A DNA stretch of 64,000 bases from Nocardia albiluteola (lineage in GTDB: Bacteria > Actinomycetota > Actinomycetes > Mycobacteriales > Mycobacteriaceae), in NCBI RefSeq assembly GCF_018860155.1, contig NZ_JAHKNI010000012.1, positions 241,738-305,737 of the forward strand, written 5' to 3'. Below the pieces are notes generated by a model that was not told the origin of the DNA, did no database searches, and saw only the letters and a list, made by a program, of their open reading frames with translations. This document shows, piece by piece, positions 1 through 10,046 of the stretch (position 1 is the first letter of the stretch; each line of letters starts with the position of its first letter). The translations under genes were made by a program, and so were the position numbers.

Positions 1-1567
1 CCGGGCGCAGATCCAGGCGGCGCATGAGCCGGTCGACCAGATCCGGGGGCATTCCGGGTTCGCGGCGAGCGGCCAGGGCCTCGGCGCGCCCGGCCTCGAG
101 CACCTCGTTGCTGATCGCACGGATTTTCCGGGAGTATCGCAGCGGCTTGTCGGCATCCTTGACGTTGTCCGCGGTTGCCGGGTCCGCATGGGCCAGGCGG
201 CGTTCGAATCCGTCACGCAGGCGCTGGTGGACCGCGGGCGGCAGCTGGTCGGTGACGGCGAGCTTGTCCAGGCGGGCCAGTTCGGCGCGCAGGATGCGGA
301 TCCACAGGTCGCGCTCGAGGGCGCGCTCGGCCTCGGTGTCGGCCTGCACGCGGCTCAGCCGCACCACCGCGGGGAGCGTGGTGCCCTGCAGCAGCAGCGT
401 GAACAGCACGACCGCGAACGCGGTGAACAGGATCTCGGGGCGGCCCGGAAACTGCGCACCGTCATCGGTGGTCAGCGGCACGGCCAGCGCGAGCGCGACC
501 GTGGCCACCCCGCGCATGCCGGCCCACCAGGTCACCAGCGTCTCGCGCCAGGTATACGGCTCGTCCGCGGTGCGGCTGTACCACCAGCCGCGGACCGCGG
601 CGGTGCTGACCATCAGCCATACCAGCCGCAGCCCCACCACCAGCGCGATCACGATCCCCGCGCCGCTGAGCAGGCGCGGCCAGTCCGGCCCGGTGGCCGC
701 GAGCACCGAGGACAGCTCCAGGCCGATGAGGCCGAAGGCGAATCCGGTCACGAGCATGTCGATGACATCCCAGAACGAATCGCCGACGATCCGGTAGTCG
801 CTGTCGCTGAAATCGGTTGCGGCATCGGTCAGATACAGCGCGCACACCAGTACCGCGAGCACCCCGGACCCGTGCGCGGACTCGGCGATACCGTAGGCGG
901 CGAAGGGCAGCAGCAAGCCCAGCGCAACCTGCCACGGCGCCTCCTCGAGGCGGCGCATGATGCGGCTGCCTACCCAGCCCAGCACCAGTCCGGCCACGAT
1001 CGCGACGACGGCCGACAGCACGAACTCCAGGGCGGTGTGCCACGCGGAGAAGCTGCCGGTGACCACCGCCTGCACCGCGACGTTATAGAGCACGATCGCC
1101 GTCACGTCGTTGAACAGGCCCTCACCCTCGAGCACGCTCATCAGGCGCCGCGGCAGCCCCAGCCGCTCGGCCAGCGCGCTGACGGCCACCGGATCCGGCG
1201 GCGCCACCACCGCGCCCAGGACCAGCGCCGCGGCCACCGGAACCGCCGGATACCAGAGGTGGAAGATCACGGCCACCGCCACGGCCGTCGCGACGACCAG
1301 GCCCACCGCGCGCAACAGGATCGGCCCCGCACTGCTCGCGAACTGCTGCCACGACGTGCGCCGCGCGGCCGCGTACAGCAGCGGCGGCAGCACCAGCGGC
1401 AGGATCAGCTCGGGTTCCAGATTGATGTTCGGCACCGCCGGAATCACCGCGAGAATCAGTCCGAACACGGTCATCAGCACCGCCGGGGCCAGCCCGGTCC
1501 ACCGCGCCAGCGGCTGCGCCAGGATCGTCGCGAACGCCAGAATGAACACCAAAACCAACTGATCCAC
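1..1567 (-). CDS. Na+/H+ antiporter, CPA1 family (3' end outside window)
   Basis: An open frame on the minus strand starts with GTG at 1567 and runs off position 1, giving at least 522 residues without a stop. The translation begins VDQLVLVFILAFATILAQPL and is almost entirely hydrophobic for about 400 residues, with roughly a dozen membrane helices. It holds the CPA1 core motif APPDPVAVSALAERLGLPRR and, a little later, EGEGLFNDVTAIVLYN, where the Asp of the ND pair is the expected ion-binding acid. The last 100 or so residues are hydrophilic and cytoplasmic. The family exchanges Na+ for H+ across the plasma membrane for pH and salt homeostasis. The partly overlapping plus-strand frames are shadows. 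Confidence 0.85.
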   Translation of the reverse strand, partial: MDQLVLVFILAFATILAQPLARWTGLAPAVLMTVFGLILAVIPAVPNINLEPELILPLVLPPLLYAAARRTSWQQFASSAGPILLRAVGLVVATAVAVAVIFHLWYPAVPVAAALVLGAVVAPPDPVAVSALAERLGLPRRLMSVLEGEGLFNDVTAIVLYNVAVQAVVTGSFSAWHTALEFVLSAVVAIVAGLVLGWVGSRIMRRLEEAPWQVALGLLLPFAAYGIAESAHGSGVLAVLVCALYLTDAATDFSDSDYRIVGDSFWDVIDMLVTGFAFGLIGLELSSVLAATGPDWPRLLSGAGIVIALVVGLRLVWLMVSTAAVRGWWYSRTADEPYTWRETLVTWWAGMRGVATVALALAVPLTTDDGAQFPGRPEILFTAFAVVLFTLLLQGTTLPAVVRLSRVQADTEAERALERDLWIRILRAELARLDKLAVTDQLPPAVHQRLRDGFERRLAHADPATADNVKDADKPLRYSRKIRAISNEVLEAGRAEALAARREPGMPPDLVDRLMRRLDLRP

Positions 1568-1691
1568 GACCGATCAGTCTGCCAGCAGCCGATCGGTTAT
1601 CGGGCTCGTTCATAATCGGCGTGCCGTCTGCCCTGGGCCGCACTACCATCGTCCGGCATCGTCAACGCCAGACGGACGAGGGAGAAGTCCA

Positions 1692-1877
1692 GTGGAACCC
1701 GGTCTGTGGGATCGCATGCCATCCGAGCTTCGCGCCCGCTTCGATGAGGAGATCCTCAACGGACGCAAGATCTGGGCGATTCACGCCGTGCGAGAACATC
1801 TGTCGGACCCGGTTCCCGGAATCCACGAGTGCCTGGATCTCCTGCAGGAACGGTGTGATGCGCTGGGCGAGCGGTAG
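1692..1877 (+). CDS. small conserved-looking protein, possibly L7/L12 C-terminal-like
   Basis: This 61-residue protein starts at GTG 1692, eight bases after a good ribosome binding site (GGAGAAG). It is acidic, soluble and has no signal or membrane segment. The stretch ILNGRKIWAIHAVREH resembles the C-terminal fold of ribosomal protein L7/L12 and the small 'GRKIxAIKxVR' proteins related to it; this is a motif resemblance only. It converges on sigA and shares a strong bidirectional hairpin with it. The function is unknown; it is likely real because of the SD and the hairpin placed directly after its stop. Confidence 0.65.
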   Translation: MEPGLWDRMPSELRARFDEEILNGRKIWAIHAVREHLSDPVPGIHECLDLLQERCDALGER

Positions 1878-1883
1878 CGGAAA

Positions 1884-1924
1884 CGGATCGAGCCGCACGA
1901 ACAAGGCTCGTGCGGCTCGATCCG
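1884..1924. terminator. bidirectional hairpin between convergent genes
   Basis: A perfect 17-bp inverted repeat (CGGATCGAGCCGCACGA at 1884-1900 against 1908-1924) with a 7-base loop lies between the stop of the small plus-strand gene and the stop of sigA. It can end transcripts from both sides. Confidence 0.85.
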
Positions 1925-1933
1925 GTGCGGAGC

Positions 1934-3307
<1,374 letters not shown>

Positions 3308-3436
3308 GTACGCCCTTTCGTGACGGTCTCGTGCGGCGTCACGCCAGAGTGAGTCATTCCGGCGGAGCGGTTCTGTCGGGGGTATCCCGGCTCTCGTGCC
3401 GGGGTCGGTTCCGGCTCACCGCCGGGCATGCGTTCC

Positions 3437-3442
3437 ATTGTA
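3437..3442 (-). promoter_or_regulatory. possible -10 box upstream of sigA
   Basis: The minus strand reads TACAAT here, about 130 bases before the sigA start, in an AT-rich patch unusual for this GC-rich DNA. No convincing -35 hexamer was seen, so this is a weak call. Confidence 0.25.
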
Positions 3443-3469
3443 ACTATCTAAACGGAATGCCCGCCTTCG

Positions 3470-3490
3470 CCTCGCTGGCGCTCGGCTCCG
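3470..3490 (+). repeat. dispersed intergenic repeat, copy 1
   Basis: The 21 bases CCTCGCTGGCGCTCGGCTCC plus G recur exactly at 38911-38931. Both copies are outside coding sequence and sit at a gene boundary. The rest of the 229-base sigA-ppgK space shows no gene. Confidence 0.6.
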
Positions 3491-3536
3491 GCGACCATTC
3501 CAGATGGCTGTGCCTATTGTCGCTCGCTGCGCTCGC

Positions 3537-4295
3537 CTATGGCGCGATACCGGCATCGACTGCCATCGCGGCCCCGACGATACCCGCGGTATTGCGCAGA
3601 TGCGCGGCCACCACGGGGGTTCGATTGCCCAGCAAGGGGATCCAGTGCTCGGCGTCGCGGCTGATGCCGCCACCGGCCACGAAGACATCCGGCCACAGCA
3701 GGTTTTCCAAGGTCACCAGCACCTTGGTAACCTCCGCGGCCCACTCCTTGTAGGACAGATTCTTTCGTTCCTTGACCGAGGAGGCGGCCCGGTGCTCGGC
3801 CTCCTTGCCGTGGATCTCCATGTGCCCGAATTCGGTGTTCGGCATCAGCGTGCCGTGGTACATCAGCGCCGAGCCGATGCCCGTGCCGAAGGTCAGGAGC
3901 ATGACCAGGCCCTTGATGTTCTTGGCCGCGCCGTACTGGTCCTCGGCCATGCCGGCGGCATCGGCATCGTTGAGCACCACTACCTCGCGCCCGCCCAGGG
4001 CCAGCGAGAACAGCTGGTGTGCATCGGTGTCCACCCAGCTCTTGTCGATGTTGGCCGCGGTGCGGGCGATGCCGTTGACCACGACGCTGGGCAGCGTGAT
4101 ACCGACCGGCCCGTCCCAGTCGGCCTGGGCGACCAGCTTGGCCACCGTCTCGGCGACGGCGTTCGGGGTCGCCGGCTGCGGCGTGGCCATTTTGATGCGC
4201 TCGTGGGCGAGGTCGCCGGTGGCCAGATCGACCACGGCGCCCTTGACGCCACTCCCTCCGATGTCGATACCGAAGGCTTGGCCCCGAGTGGACAT
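3537..4295 (-). CDS. ppgK: polyphosphate glucokinase
   Basis: This 252-residue ROK-family enzyme phosphorylates glucose using inorganic polyphosphate (or ATP). The N-terminus has the phosphate-binding loop GIDIGGSGVKGAVVD (about residues 9-23). The middle has VVLNDADAAGMAE with the catalytic Asp region, then LLTFGTGIGSALMYHG, the second phosphate loop. The start is ATG 4295, nine bases after GAGGAG; longer in-frame extensions upstream lack family similarity. It is divergent from suhB across a 140-base gap, the usual sigA-ppgK-suhB neighbourhood in actinobacteria. The length matches the family (about 250-270). Confidence 0.95.
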   Translation of the reverse strand: MSTRGQAFGIDIGGSGVKGAVVDLATGDLAHERIKMATPQPATPNAVAETVAKLVAQADWDGPVGITLPSVVVNGIARTAANIDKSWVDTDAHQLFSLALGGREVVVLNDADAAGMAEDQYGAAKNIKGLVMLLTFGTGIGSALMYHGTLMPNTEFGHMEIHGKEAEHRAASSVKERKNLSYKEWAAEVTKVLVTLENLLWPDVFVAGGGISRDAEHWIPLLGNRTPVVAAHLRNTAGIVGAAMAVDAGIAP

Positions 4296-4435
4296 TGACG
4301 ACTCCTCGTTCCTGTGAGGTCGGCGCAAACGACTGCGCGCGGCACAATACACGCCGATGTGCGGTGGAGTGCGCGACGGACGGACTGTGTCGTGCACGAC
4401 AAGCCTAATGCGAGCAATGGGCATTCTGTGGTCCG

Positions 4436-5338
4436 ATGGGGGTCGTGCACGATATCAACCCTGCGGTTCCGAACCCCGACGTCGACGAAATCGCCGAATT
4501 GCGGCGTGTCGCAATACATCTCGCACGGACGGCGGCCGCGCACGTGCGGCTGCGCCGGACTCAGGTCAGCAGTGCGGCGGGCGCGTTGCACGCCGACGCC
4601 GTGCAGTCCAAGAGCACCCCGACCGATCCGGTCACCGTCGTGGACACCGAGACCGAGGAGCTGATCCGCAGCCTGCTCGCGCGGCTGCGGCCCGGGGAGC
4701 GCGTCCTCGGCGAGGAGGGCGGCGGCAGCATCGAGGAGGGCGCCGCGGACATCGTCTGGGTCGTGGACCCGATCGACGGCACGGTGAACTTCCTGTACGG
4801 CATCCCGGCGTATTCGGTGTCGGTGGCCGCCATGCGGGACGGGCGGTCGCTGGCCGGCGCGGTCGCCGACGTCGTCCGCGGGCGGGTCTACAGCGCGGGC
4901 CTGGGCGCGGGCGCCGAGCGGACCGATGCGGACGGCACGACGAGCGCGCTGCGCTGCGCGGAGGTCGGCTCGGTCGAAATGGCGCTGCTGGCCACGGGAT
5001 TCGGCTACGGCGTGCACCGCCGGACGCGGCAAGGTGAGCTGATCGCGCAGGTGCTGCCGCGGGTGCGTGACATCCGGCGGGTCGGTTCGGCCGCGCTGGA
5101 TCTGTGCATGGTCGCCTCCGGTCTGGTGGACGCCCACTACGAGCACGGCCTCAACACCTGGGACTGGGCCGCGGGCGCGCTGATCGCCGCCGAGGCCGGC
5201 GCCCGGCTCACGCTGCCCGCGGCCGGGACGGTCGCCAAGACCGGTGAACTCGTGGTCGCCGCGGCGCCGGGCATAGCCGCCGAATTGATCGAATTGTTCG
5301 ACCGCTTGGGCGTGTCGGAGGCGATTCCGGAGCCGTGA
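4436..5338 (+). CDS. suhB: inositol monophosphatase family protein SuhB
   Basis: This 300-residue phosphatase acts on inositol-1-phosphate, feeding inositol to phosphatidylinositol, mannosides and mycothiol in actinobacteria. It holds the Mg2+-dependent phosphatase signatures: GEEGGG near residue 91, WVVDPIDGTVNFLYG near residues 107-121 (metal-binding DPIDGT), and TWDWAAGALIAAEAG near residue 237. The start used is ATG 4436; GTG 4442 is a possible alternative, because no strong ribosome binding site is visible. Divergent from ppgK. Confidence 0.93.
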   Translation: MGVVHDINPAVPNPDVDEIAELRRVAIHLARTAAAHVRLRRTQVSSAAGALHADAVQSKSTPTDPVTVVDTETEELIRSLLARLRPGERVLGEEGGGSIEEGAADIVWVVDPIDGTVNFLYGIPAYSVSVAAMRDGRSLAGAVADVVRGRVYSAGLGAGAERTDADGTTSALRCAEVGSVEMALLATGFGYGVHRRTRQGELIAQVLPRVRDIRRVGSAALDLCMVASGLVDAHYEHGLNTWDWAAGALIAAEAGARLTLPAAGTVAKTGELVVAAAPGIAAELIELFDRLGVSEAIPEP

Positions 5339-5365
5339 CGAGGGTCGCCGACGCCCCGGCCCGGG

Positions 5366-6043
5366 TCAGCAGCTGGCGGCGCGGGCGGCCGAGAGGAGCC
5401 CCGAATCTATCGAGGGGTTGCCCGGCGCCGGGCTCTTCAGCGACTTGAGCACCTCCTCGGCGTTGTCGCTGGGCTGGATGTCGTTGCCGAACAGCGTTCC
5501 CAGCGCCAGGTCGACGGTGTTGTCGGTGCGCTGGTCCTCGATCAGCTCGGCACACGGCGCGACCAGCTGCACCGCGGCGGCCGCGGGACGGCCGTTGACG
5601 CCGAAGCGGATCTGGCCGGTGCAGTTCAGGTCGCCGTTCGTGTAGACCGGATCATTGGCGTACACCGGCGGGGGCGGGCTGGCGAATCCGTAGTCGCTCA
5701 GGCCCGTGGCGATGTGCTCGGCCAGGCCGCGCTCGCCAGAGGCGTTGTATACGCGGACCTTCGCCTGGGCGAGGGCTGCCGGTTCCACGTCGTGCAGGCG
5801 CGAGGGCGAGACGCGCTCGCCCAGCGGTGCGGGCTTCGGCGCGTCGGGTCCCGAGGCGGGGCTGGGGGAGTTGCAGGCCATCGCCGTGTGCGAGTGGTCC
5901 TGGGTCGTCAGCGCCTTGATCCAGACGATTGCGCAGATCAGCGTCAGGATCGCCACCATGGCGACCCAGGGCTGATAGCGGCGCCGGGTGAAGGGGCGCC
6001 CCTTCTTGTCGGTCGTGCTGCCTTCGGTGATCAGTGAAACCAC
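5366..6043 (-). CDS. cei: envelope integrity protein Cei
   Basis: This 225-residue protein has a short cytoplasmic N-terminus, one membrane helix at about residues 25-46 (WVAMVAILTLICAIVWIKAL) and an extracytoplasmic part. The latter carries a LytR_C-like fold, with RVYNASGERGLAEHIATGL as the diagnostic stretch near residue 95. Two to three Cys may form a disulfide. The mycobacterial homolog Rv2700 is needed for envelope integrity and virulence. The start GTG 6043 fits the AAGGTG site at 6054-6049 better than GTG 6049. It faces suhB tail to tail. Confidence 0.88.
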   Translation of the reverse strand: MVSLITEGSTTDKKGRPFTRRRYQPWVAMVAILTLICAIVWIKALTTQDHSHTAMACNSPSPASGPDAPKPAPLGERVSPSRLHDVEPAALAQAKVRVYNASGERGLAEHIATGLSDYGFASPPPPVYANDPVYTNGDLNCTGQIRFGVNGRPAAAAVQLVAPCAELIEDQRTDNTVDLALGTLFGNDIQPSDNAEEVLKSLKSPAPGNPSIDSGLLSAARAASC

Positions 6044-6382
6044 ACGCACACCTTACGAGTTGGGGCGGCGGTTCCTCGCATGCGTGCCGCCGAGCGCGTG
6101 GCGCCCCTTCGGTATCCGTCTCGTGTCGCGTCGATAACGGTTTGCATGAGCGGTGACCACGGAATCGCCTCGGCCCGGCCCTGCGATGACGATTGACCCT
6201 CAGTTTCGACTCGCGAGTGTTTTGATTGCGACTTTTGCCTCCGCGTCCGCTATTGTCTGGCGGCCTGATTCGAATCGACCGAGGTGAATCAGGGGTGCGT
6301 TATCGGGAACAACGAGGGCATGTCCTGCGTTAACCGAGCGCGATCCGGAACGGATTCCGCAGATCCGGACCGGTGTGCGACC

Positions 6383-6403
6383 GGTGTACACGTGACGTAC
6401 ACC
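6383..6403. promoter_or_regulatory. inverted repeat in leader of the DUF4193 gene
   Basis: GGTGTAC at 6383-6389 and GTACACC at 6397-6403 form perfect 7-bp arms around a 7-base centre, about 105 bases before the DUF4193 start. It could be an operator or an RNA hairpin. It lies in a 465-base gene-free stretch (6044-6508) that holds both the cei and DUF4193 promoters; I see nothing else in it. Confidence 0.4.
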
Positions 6404-6508
6404 ACCGGCGGAGCGGTACTCGCCGAGCCGAATCCGGCCGTTTTCGGCCGGGAGCGGTGCGGAGGAGACCGGTCCGGGATATACGAAGTAAGGACGAGGG
6501 GATACGAC

Positions 6509-6811
6509 ATGGCAACCGACTATGACGCACCTAGGCGCAGTGAATCCGACGAGGTTTCGGAGGACTCGCTCGAGGAGCTGAAGGCTCGTCGCAACGAGGC
6601 CGCGTCCGCCGTCGTGGATATCGACGAATCCGATACCGCGGAGTCGTTCGAGCTTCCCGGCGCGGATCTGTCCGAGGAGGTGCTCTCGGTCCGGGTGATC
6701 CCGAAGCAGGCCGACGAGTTCACCTGTTCCAGCTGCTTCCTGGTGCACCACCGGAGCCGCCTGGCCAGCGAGGCCGGCGGGCAGCTGATCTGCATGGACT
6801 GCGCGGCCTGA
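6509..6811 (+). CDS. DUF4193 family protein with a C-terminal Cys pair motif
   Basis: This 100-residue acidic protein starts at ATG 6509 behind a strong site (AAGGACGAGGGG). A longer upstream frame exists but lacks similarity. The N-terminal two thirds are Glu/Asp/Ser-rich and probably flexible. The C-terminus has FTCSSCFLVHHRSRLA and then LICMDCAA, a CxxC...CxxC pattern typical of a small zinc ribbon. The family (Rv2699c in M. tuberculosis) is conserved in actinobacteria and always lies near cei and sigA. The function is not known. Confidence 0.9.
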   Translation: MATDYDAPRRSESDEVSEDSLEELKARRNEAASAVVDIDESDTAESFELPGADLSEEVLSVRVIPKQADEFTCSSCFLVHHRSRLASEAGGQLICMDCAA

Positions 6812-7022
6812 GCCCGAGGCGAATCATCGCGTTCGCACGCACTGCCCCTGGAACACACATCCGCCCACTCCGCGCTCGGCTAGGCCGAGCGCGGCCAATA
6901 CCTGTGTGGCCCGCGCCGAAATAGCCGCGCGTCGGCGATCGGTGCGGCGCCGCCGGGCTCGTGCGCGGCCTATACCGCCGCAGACGAGCCGCCCACGGCG
7001 TGTCACCCCTGCCGGGAAGCCC

Positions 7023-7541
7023 TCAGGCCGTGCGTGGCGTGATGCCCAGCGCGGCCAGGACCTTGTCCGGGTGGCGGGCGCTGATCAGCCAGTACGGCGT
7101 CGGATCGTCCGGATCGTCGAGGACGAGCAGCACCATGGGCCCGATCCAGGGTCGATGCTGCACGAAGGCGGCGGGGTCGAGCTGACGGCCCATCGCTGCG
7201 CTCTTGGCGCTGGCGGGTACGACCGCCGCCCGCGCAACATACGTTACCGGCAGATGTGCCTTGTCCGTGCGCAATTCGAGAGTTCCGGCGGCATCCGGCG
7301 CCACCTCGACACGATGCCGGCCGAACCACAGCAGCACCCACACCGGGATCGGAAGCAGCAGCACGTACGGCAGCCAGGCCTGGATCCCCGGCGCGCCCAT
7401 GTGCAGGGTCGCGGCCAGCAGGCCGATGATGCCCAGCCCCACCGGCCACCACCACAGCGGCGCCCATTGGCGTTCGGAGTACACGGGGGAGGTGGTTTCG
7501 TTGCGCGGCATGGCTACCTGTGGGGGCTGGTCGGACACCAC
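7023..7541 (-). CDS. DUF3093 membrane protein
   Basis: This 172-residue protein has two closely spaced membrane helices between about residues 30 and 70 (WWWPVGLGIIGLLAATLH, then YVLLLPIPVWVLLWFG) and a C-terminal soluble domain ending in YWLISARHPDKVLAALG. This is the DUF3093 pattern (Rv2698 in M. tuberculosis). The start is GTG 7541 or the adjacent GTG 7538. It is divergent from dut with a 49-base gap, as in mycobacteria. No biochemical role is established. Confidence 0.88.
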   Translation of the reverse strand: MVSDQPPQVAMPRNETTSPVYSERQWAPLWWWPVGLGIIGLLAATLHMGAPGIQAWLPYVLLLPIPVWVLLWFGRHRVEVAPDAAGTLELRTDKAHLPVTYVARAAVVPASAKSAAMGRQLDPAAFVQHRPWIGPMVLLVLDDPDDPTPYWLISARHPDKVLAALGITPRTA

Positions 7542-7590
7542 ATCAGACTAGGTCAGTCCCCGTCGTGGTGACCGCGTAGGCTCCCTCGAC

Positions 7591-8097
7591 GTGACCGGCA
7601 TTCCATCCATACCCCTGCTGCGGCTCGATCCCGGCATCCCCGTTCCCACCCGTGCGCACCCGGGGGATGCGGGCGTGGACCTGTGCACGACCGAGGACGT
7701 CATCCTGGAGCCGGGGGAGCGGGTGCTGGTCGGCACCGGCATCGCCGTCGCGCTCCCGACGGGCACCGTCGGCCTCATCCACCCGCGCTCCGGCCTGGCC
7801 GCCAAGACGGGTCTGTCGATCGTCAACACCCCCGGCACCGTGGACGCCGGATATCGCGGCGAGATCAAGGTCTGCCTGATCAACCACGATCCCCGTGCCG
7901 CGATCACCCTGCGCCGCGGCGACCGCATCGCGCAGCTGCTGGTCCAGCGCGTCGAGCTGGTCGAATTCGCGGAGGTCGAGAGCCTGGACGAGACTGCCCG
8001 CGGCGCGGGCGGATACGGGTCCAGCGGCGGTCACGCCAGCCTCGATAATGGTGGGGTGAGGGCTGGTGGAGACGTCTCGGCCGGCAAGGAGGCATGA
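7591..8097 (+). CDS. dut: dUTP diphosphatase
   Basis: This 168-residue trimeric dUTPase hydrolyses dUTP to dUMP and PPi, keeping uracil out of DNA and supplying dTMP synthesis. All five motifs are visible in order: DAGVDL (1), HPRSGLAAK (2), GTVDAGYRGEIKV (3, catalytic Asp), RGDRIAQL (4) and GAGGYGSSGGH (5, the C-terminal arm over the active site). A ~15-residue tail follows motif 5. The start is GTG 7591. The stop region overlaps the ribosome binding site of the next gene, so the pair is probably co-translated. Confidence 0.97.
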   Translation: MTGIPSIPLLRLDPGIPVPTRAHPGDAGVDLCTTEDVILEPGERVLVGTGIAVALPTGTVGLIHPRSGLAAKTGLSIVNTPGTVDAGYRGEIKVCLINHDPRAAITLRRGDRIAQLLVQRVELVEFAEVESLDETARGAGGYGSSGGHASLDNGGVRAGGDVSAGKEA

Positions 8098-8099
8098 GG

Positions 8100-8987
8100 A
8101 TGTTCGGACGGAAGAAGAGCTCCCCGGAGGATGGCGCCGGGGCCGGTGCGTACGACGACTACGGGTACGACGACGAATACGACGAGGATGACGGGGGCTA
8201 CGACGAGCCCGGGTACGACGACGAATACGACGAACCCGCTTACGCGGCCGCGGAGTACGACGAGGGCCCCGGGGATTCGGCTCCCCGCACCGGGCCCTAC
8301 GACTTCGACGACGTGGCCGATCTGCTCGAGAACGTGACCGAGCAGCGCCTGGATCTCGGCTCGGTGATCGTCCCGGTGCCGCCGGGCGGGCAGCTGCAGG
8401 TCGAGATGACCCCCGACGGCACCCCCCAGGCGGTCCACCTGGCGACCGAGCACGGCCGGCTGACCGTGGCCGCCTATGCCGCGCCGAAGTCGCCGGGACA
8501 GTGGCGCGCGGTGGCCGCGGACCTGGCCGATTCGCTGCGCGCCGAGGGCGCCCAGGTGTCGGTGCAGTCCGGCCCGTGGGGGCGCGAGCTGCACGCGGTG
8601 ACCGAGGGCGCCGATCTGCGATTCATCGGCGTCGACGGATACCGGTGGATGGTGCGGCTGGTGGCGGCGGGCCCGGCGGGCGCGGTCGACGAGGGCCGGC
8701 CGCTGGTCGCCGCGGCCCGGGCCATTCTCGGCGAGACCGTGGTGCGCCGCGGTGACGATCCGCTGCCGGTGCGTGATCCGCTGCCGGTGGTGCTGCCGCA
8801 GGATCTGGCCGATCAGCTGCAGGCCGCGCATCAGCAGCAGGTGCAGGCCCAGCAGGACGCGTTGTCGGCGCAGGCGGCCGCGGCGCAAGCCCACGCGACA
8901 GGTAGTTTCCCCGCCGTAGCGCCGCAGCCCGAGGGGCCGCGCCGGGGCGCGGAGGGTTCGGCCATGCAGCAGTTGGGTCGGAACTAG
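8100..8987 (+). CDS. DUF3710 protein
   Basis: This 295-residue protein begins MFGRKKSS. ATG 8100 sits seven bases after AAGGAGG, which also lies inside the 3' end of dut; the ATG at 8094 is too close to the SD. Residues ~10-75 are extremely acidic and Tyr/Gly-rich (repeated YDDEYDE), probably disordered. The DUF3710 domain spans roughly 75-225 (VIVPVPPGGQLQVEMTPDG; WGRELHAVTEGADLRFIGVD). A Gln-rich tail follows. The family is always next to dut in actinobacteria (Rv2696c); a role is not known. Confidence 0.9.
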   Translation: MFGRKKSSPEDGAGAGAYDDYGYDDEYDEDDGGYDEPGYDDEYDEPAYAAAEYDEGPGDSAPRTGPYDFDDVADLLENVTEQRLDLGSVIVPVPPGGQLQVEMTPDGTPQAVHLATEHGRLTVAAYAAPKSPGQWRAVAADLADSLRAEGAQVSVQSGPWGRELHAVTEGADLRFIGVDGYRWMVRLVAAGPAGAVDEGRPLVAAARAILGETVVRRGDDPLPVRDPLPVVLPQDLADQLQAAHQQQVQAQQDALSAQAAAAQAHATGSFPAVAPQPEGPRRGAEGSAMQQLGRN

Positions 8988-9000
8988 TAGTCGGTTCGCA

Positions 9001-9036
9001 GGAGGCGGCGTTCGGCCGGCAGGCAGCGCCGCCTCC
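9001..9036. terminator. hairpin between convergent genes
   Basis: GGAGGCGGCG (9001-9010) pairs with CGCCGCCTCC (9027-9036) in the 52-base space between the DUF3710 gene and the minus-strand hydrolase gene. No T-run follows, so termination strength is uncertain. Confidence 0.55.
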
Positions 9037-9039
9037 CGG

Positions 9040-9765
9040 TCAGCGCGCGCGCCCGGACGTGGTCTGGCGGCCGAACAGGGACGCCAGGCCGCGGGCGCCG
9101 AGGACGGCCGGATCCGCGCCCAGTTCGTTCAGGGTGATGCGCTGCAATTCGGCGCGGGGGATGAGTTCGGCCCAGTCCTCCGCGACGGCCAGCGGGTGCA
9201 CCGGATCGTCCACCGCGGTGACGACGACGGCCGGAACCGACAGCGCCGCAAGGGTTTCCGGCGTGGGCCAGGCGTAGTCGGCTGCCTCCTCCAGGGCCTG
9301 GGGCAGATCCGGCCACTGGGCGCGCCAGGACTGGGTCAGGGCCGCGGCCAGCCAGTCCGGGCTCCCCTCACGCATCCGCTCGACGACCGCCTCGAGACCG
9401 TCCGCGCGCAGCTGCTCGGCGGTGACCGCGGCGCTGAGCGAGGCCGGGCATCCCGAGGTGTCCGCGCCGGTCCAAGCGGGCAGCGCGGCGATGACGCCGA
9501 AGGCGGATTCGGCTCGCGCGCAGGCCCATTCGACCGCGATGGCCGCGCCCAGTGAGATTCCGGCCGCCAGCACCGGGCCCGAGCGGGCGGCGGTGTCCAG
9601 CGCGGCTCTGCAGCTGGCCACCACCCGGCGCGGGTCGGGTTCCACCGCCAGGAACGGCAGATCCCATGCGGCACAGGCGGGTCCGAAGGCGCGGCGGGCG
9701 AAGTCGGCATCGGAGCCGGTTCCGGGCAGACCGACAACGAGCGCCGGGCGGGGTAGATCTGGCAC
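9040..9765 (-). CDS. alpha/beta hydrolase
   Basis: This 241-residue soluble hydrolase has the nucleophile elbow AAGISLGAAIA (GxSxG, Ser near residue 73) and a likely acid in VVVTAVDDPVHPLAVAEDW, with His in the same stretch or further on. The substrate is unknown. It is the positional homolog of Rv2695. GTG 9765 is chosen because similarity starts there (VPDLPRPALVVGLPGTGSD) and the longer upstream frame is Arg/Pro-rich noise. It faces the DUF3710 gene tail to tail and is divergent from the OB-fold gene. Confidence 0.85.
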   Translation of the reverse strand: MPDLPRPALVVGLPGTGSDADFARRAFGPACAAWDLPFLAVEPDPRRVVASCRAALDTAARSGPVLAAGISLGAAIAVEWACARAESAFGVIAALPAWTGADTSGCPASLSAAVTAEQLRADGLEAVVERMREGSPDWLAAALTQSWRAQWPDLPQALEEAADYAWPTPETLAALSVPAVVVTAVDDPVHPLAVAEDWAELIPRAELQRITLNELGADPAVLGARGLASLFGRQTTSGRAR

Positions 9766-10046
9766 GGCTCGAGCGTACGCGGTGGTCCCGCCGTGCCGAG
9801 TGTGGCGGGGCCGCGGCGGTTGCCGCAGGTCGCCGCGATCGCACGCACAAGGGTTGAAGGTCCCGGACCGGGGTATCACAGGGATGACGACACTGCCGGT
9901 GCCTCCCGCGTCACAGGGCGGGCGGCGCGCGTGGCGGGCCCGGCGGGCCCGATCTACAGTGGCGGTGTACGGCCGAGGTGGCCGGTCGTCACGAGGACCG
10001 ACGGCGCGTGACGCCGCCGCAGAGCAGTGCAGGAAGTGTGTACGCC

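Noticed and set aside
188..1615. Plus-strand 475-codon frame, His/Arg/Gln-rich
   Set aside because: Antisense to the antiporter, whose membrane helices and CPA1 motifs are clear.
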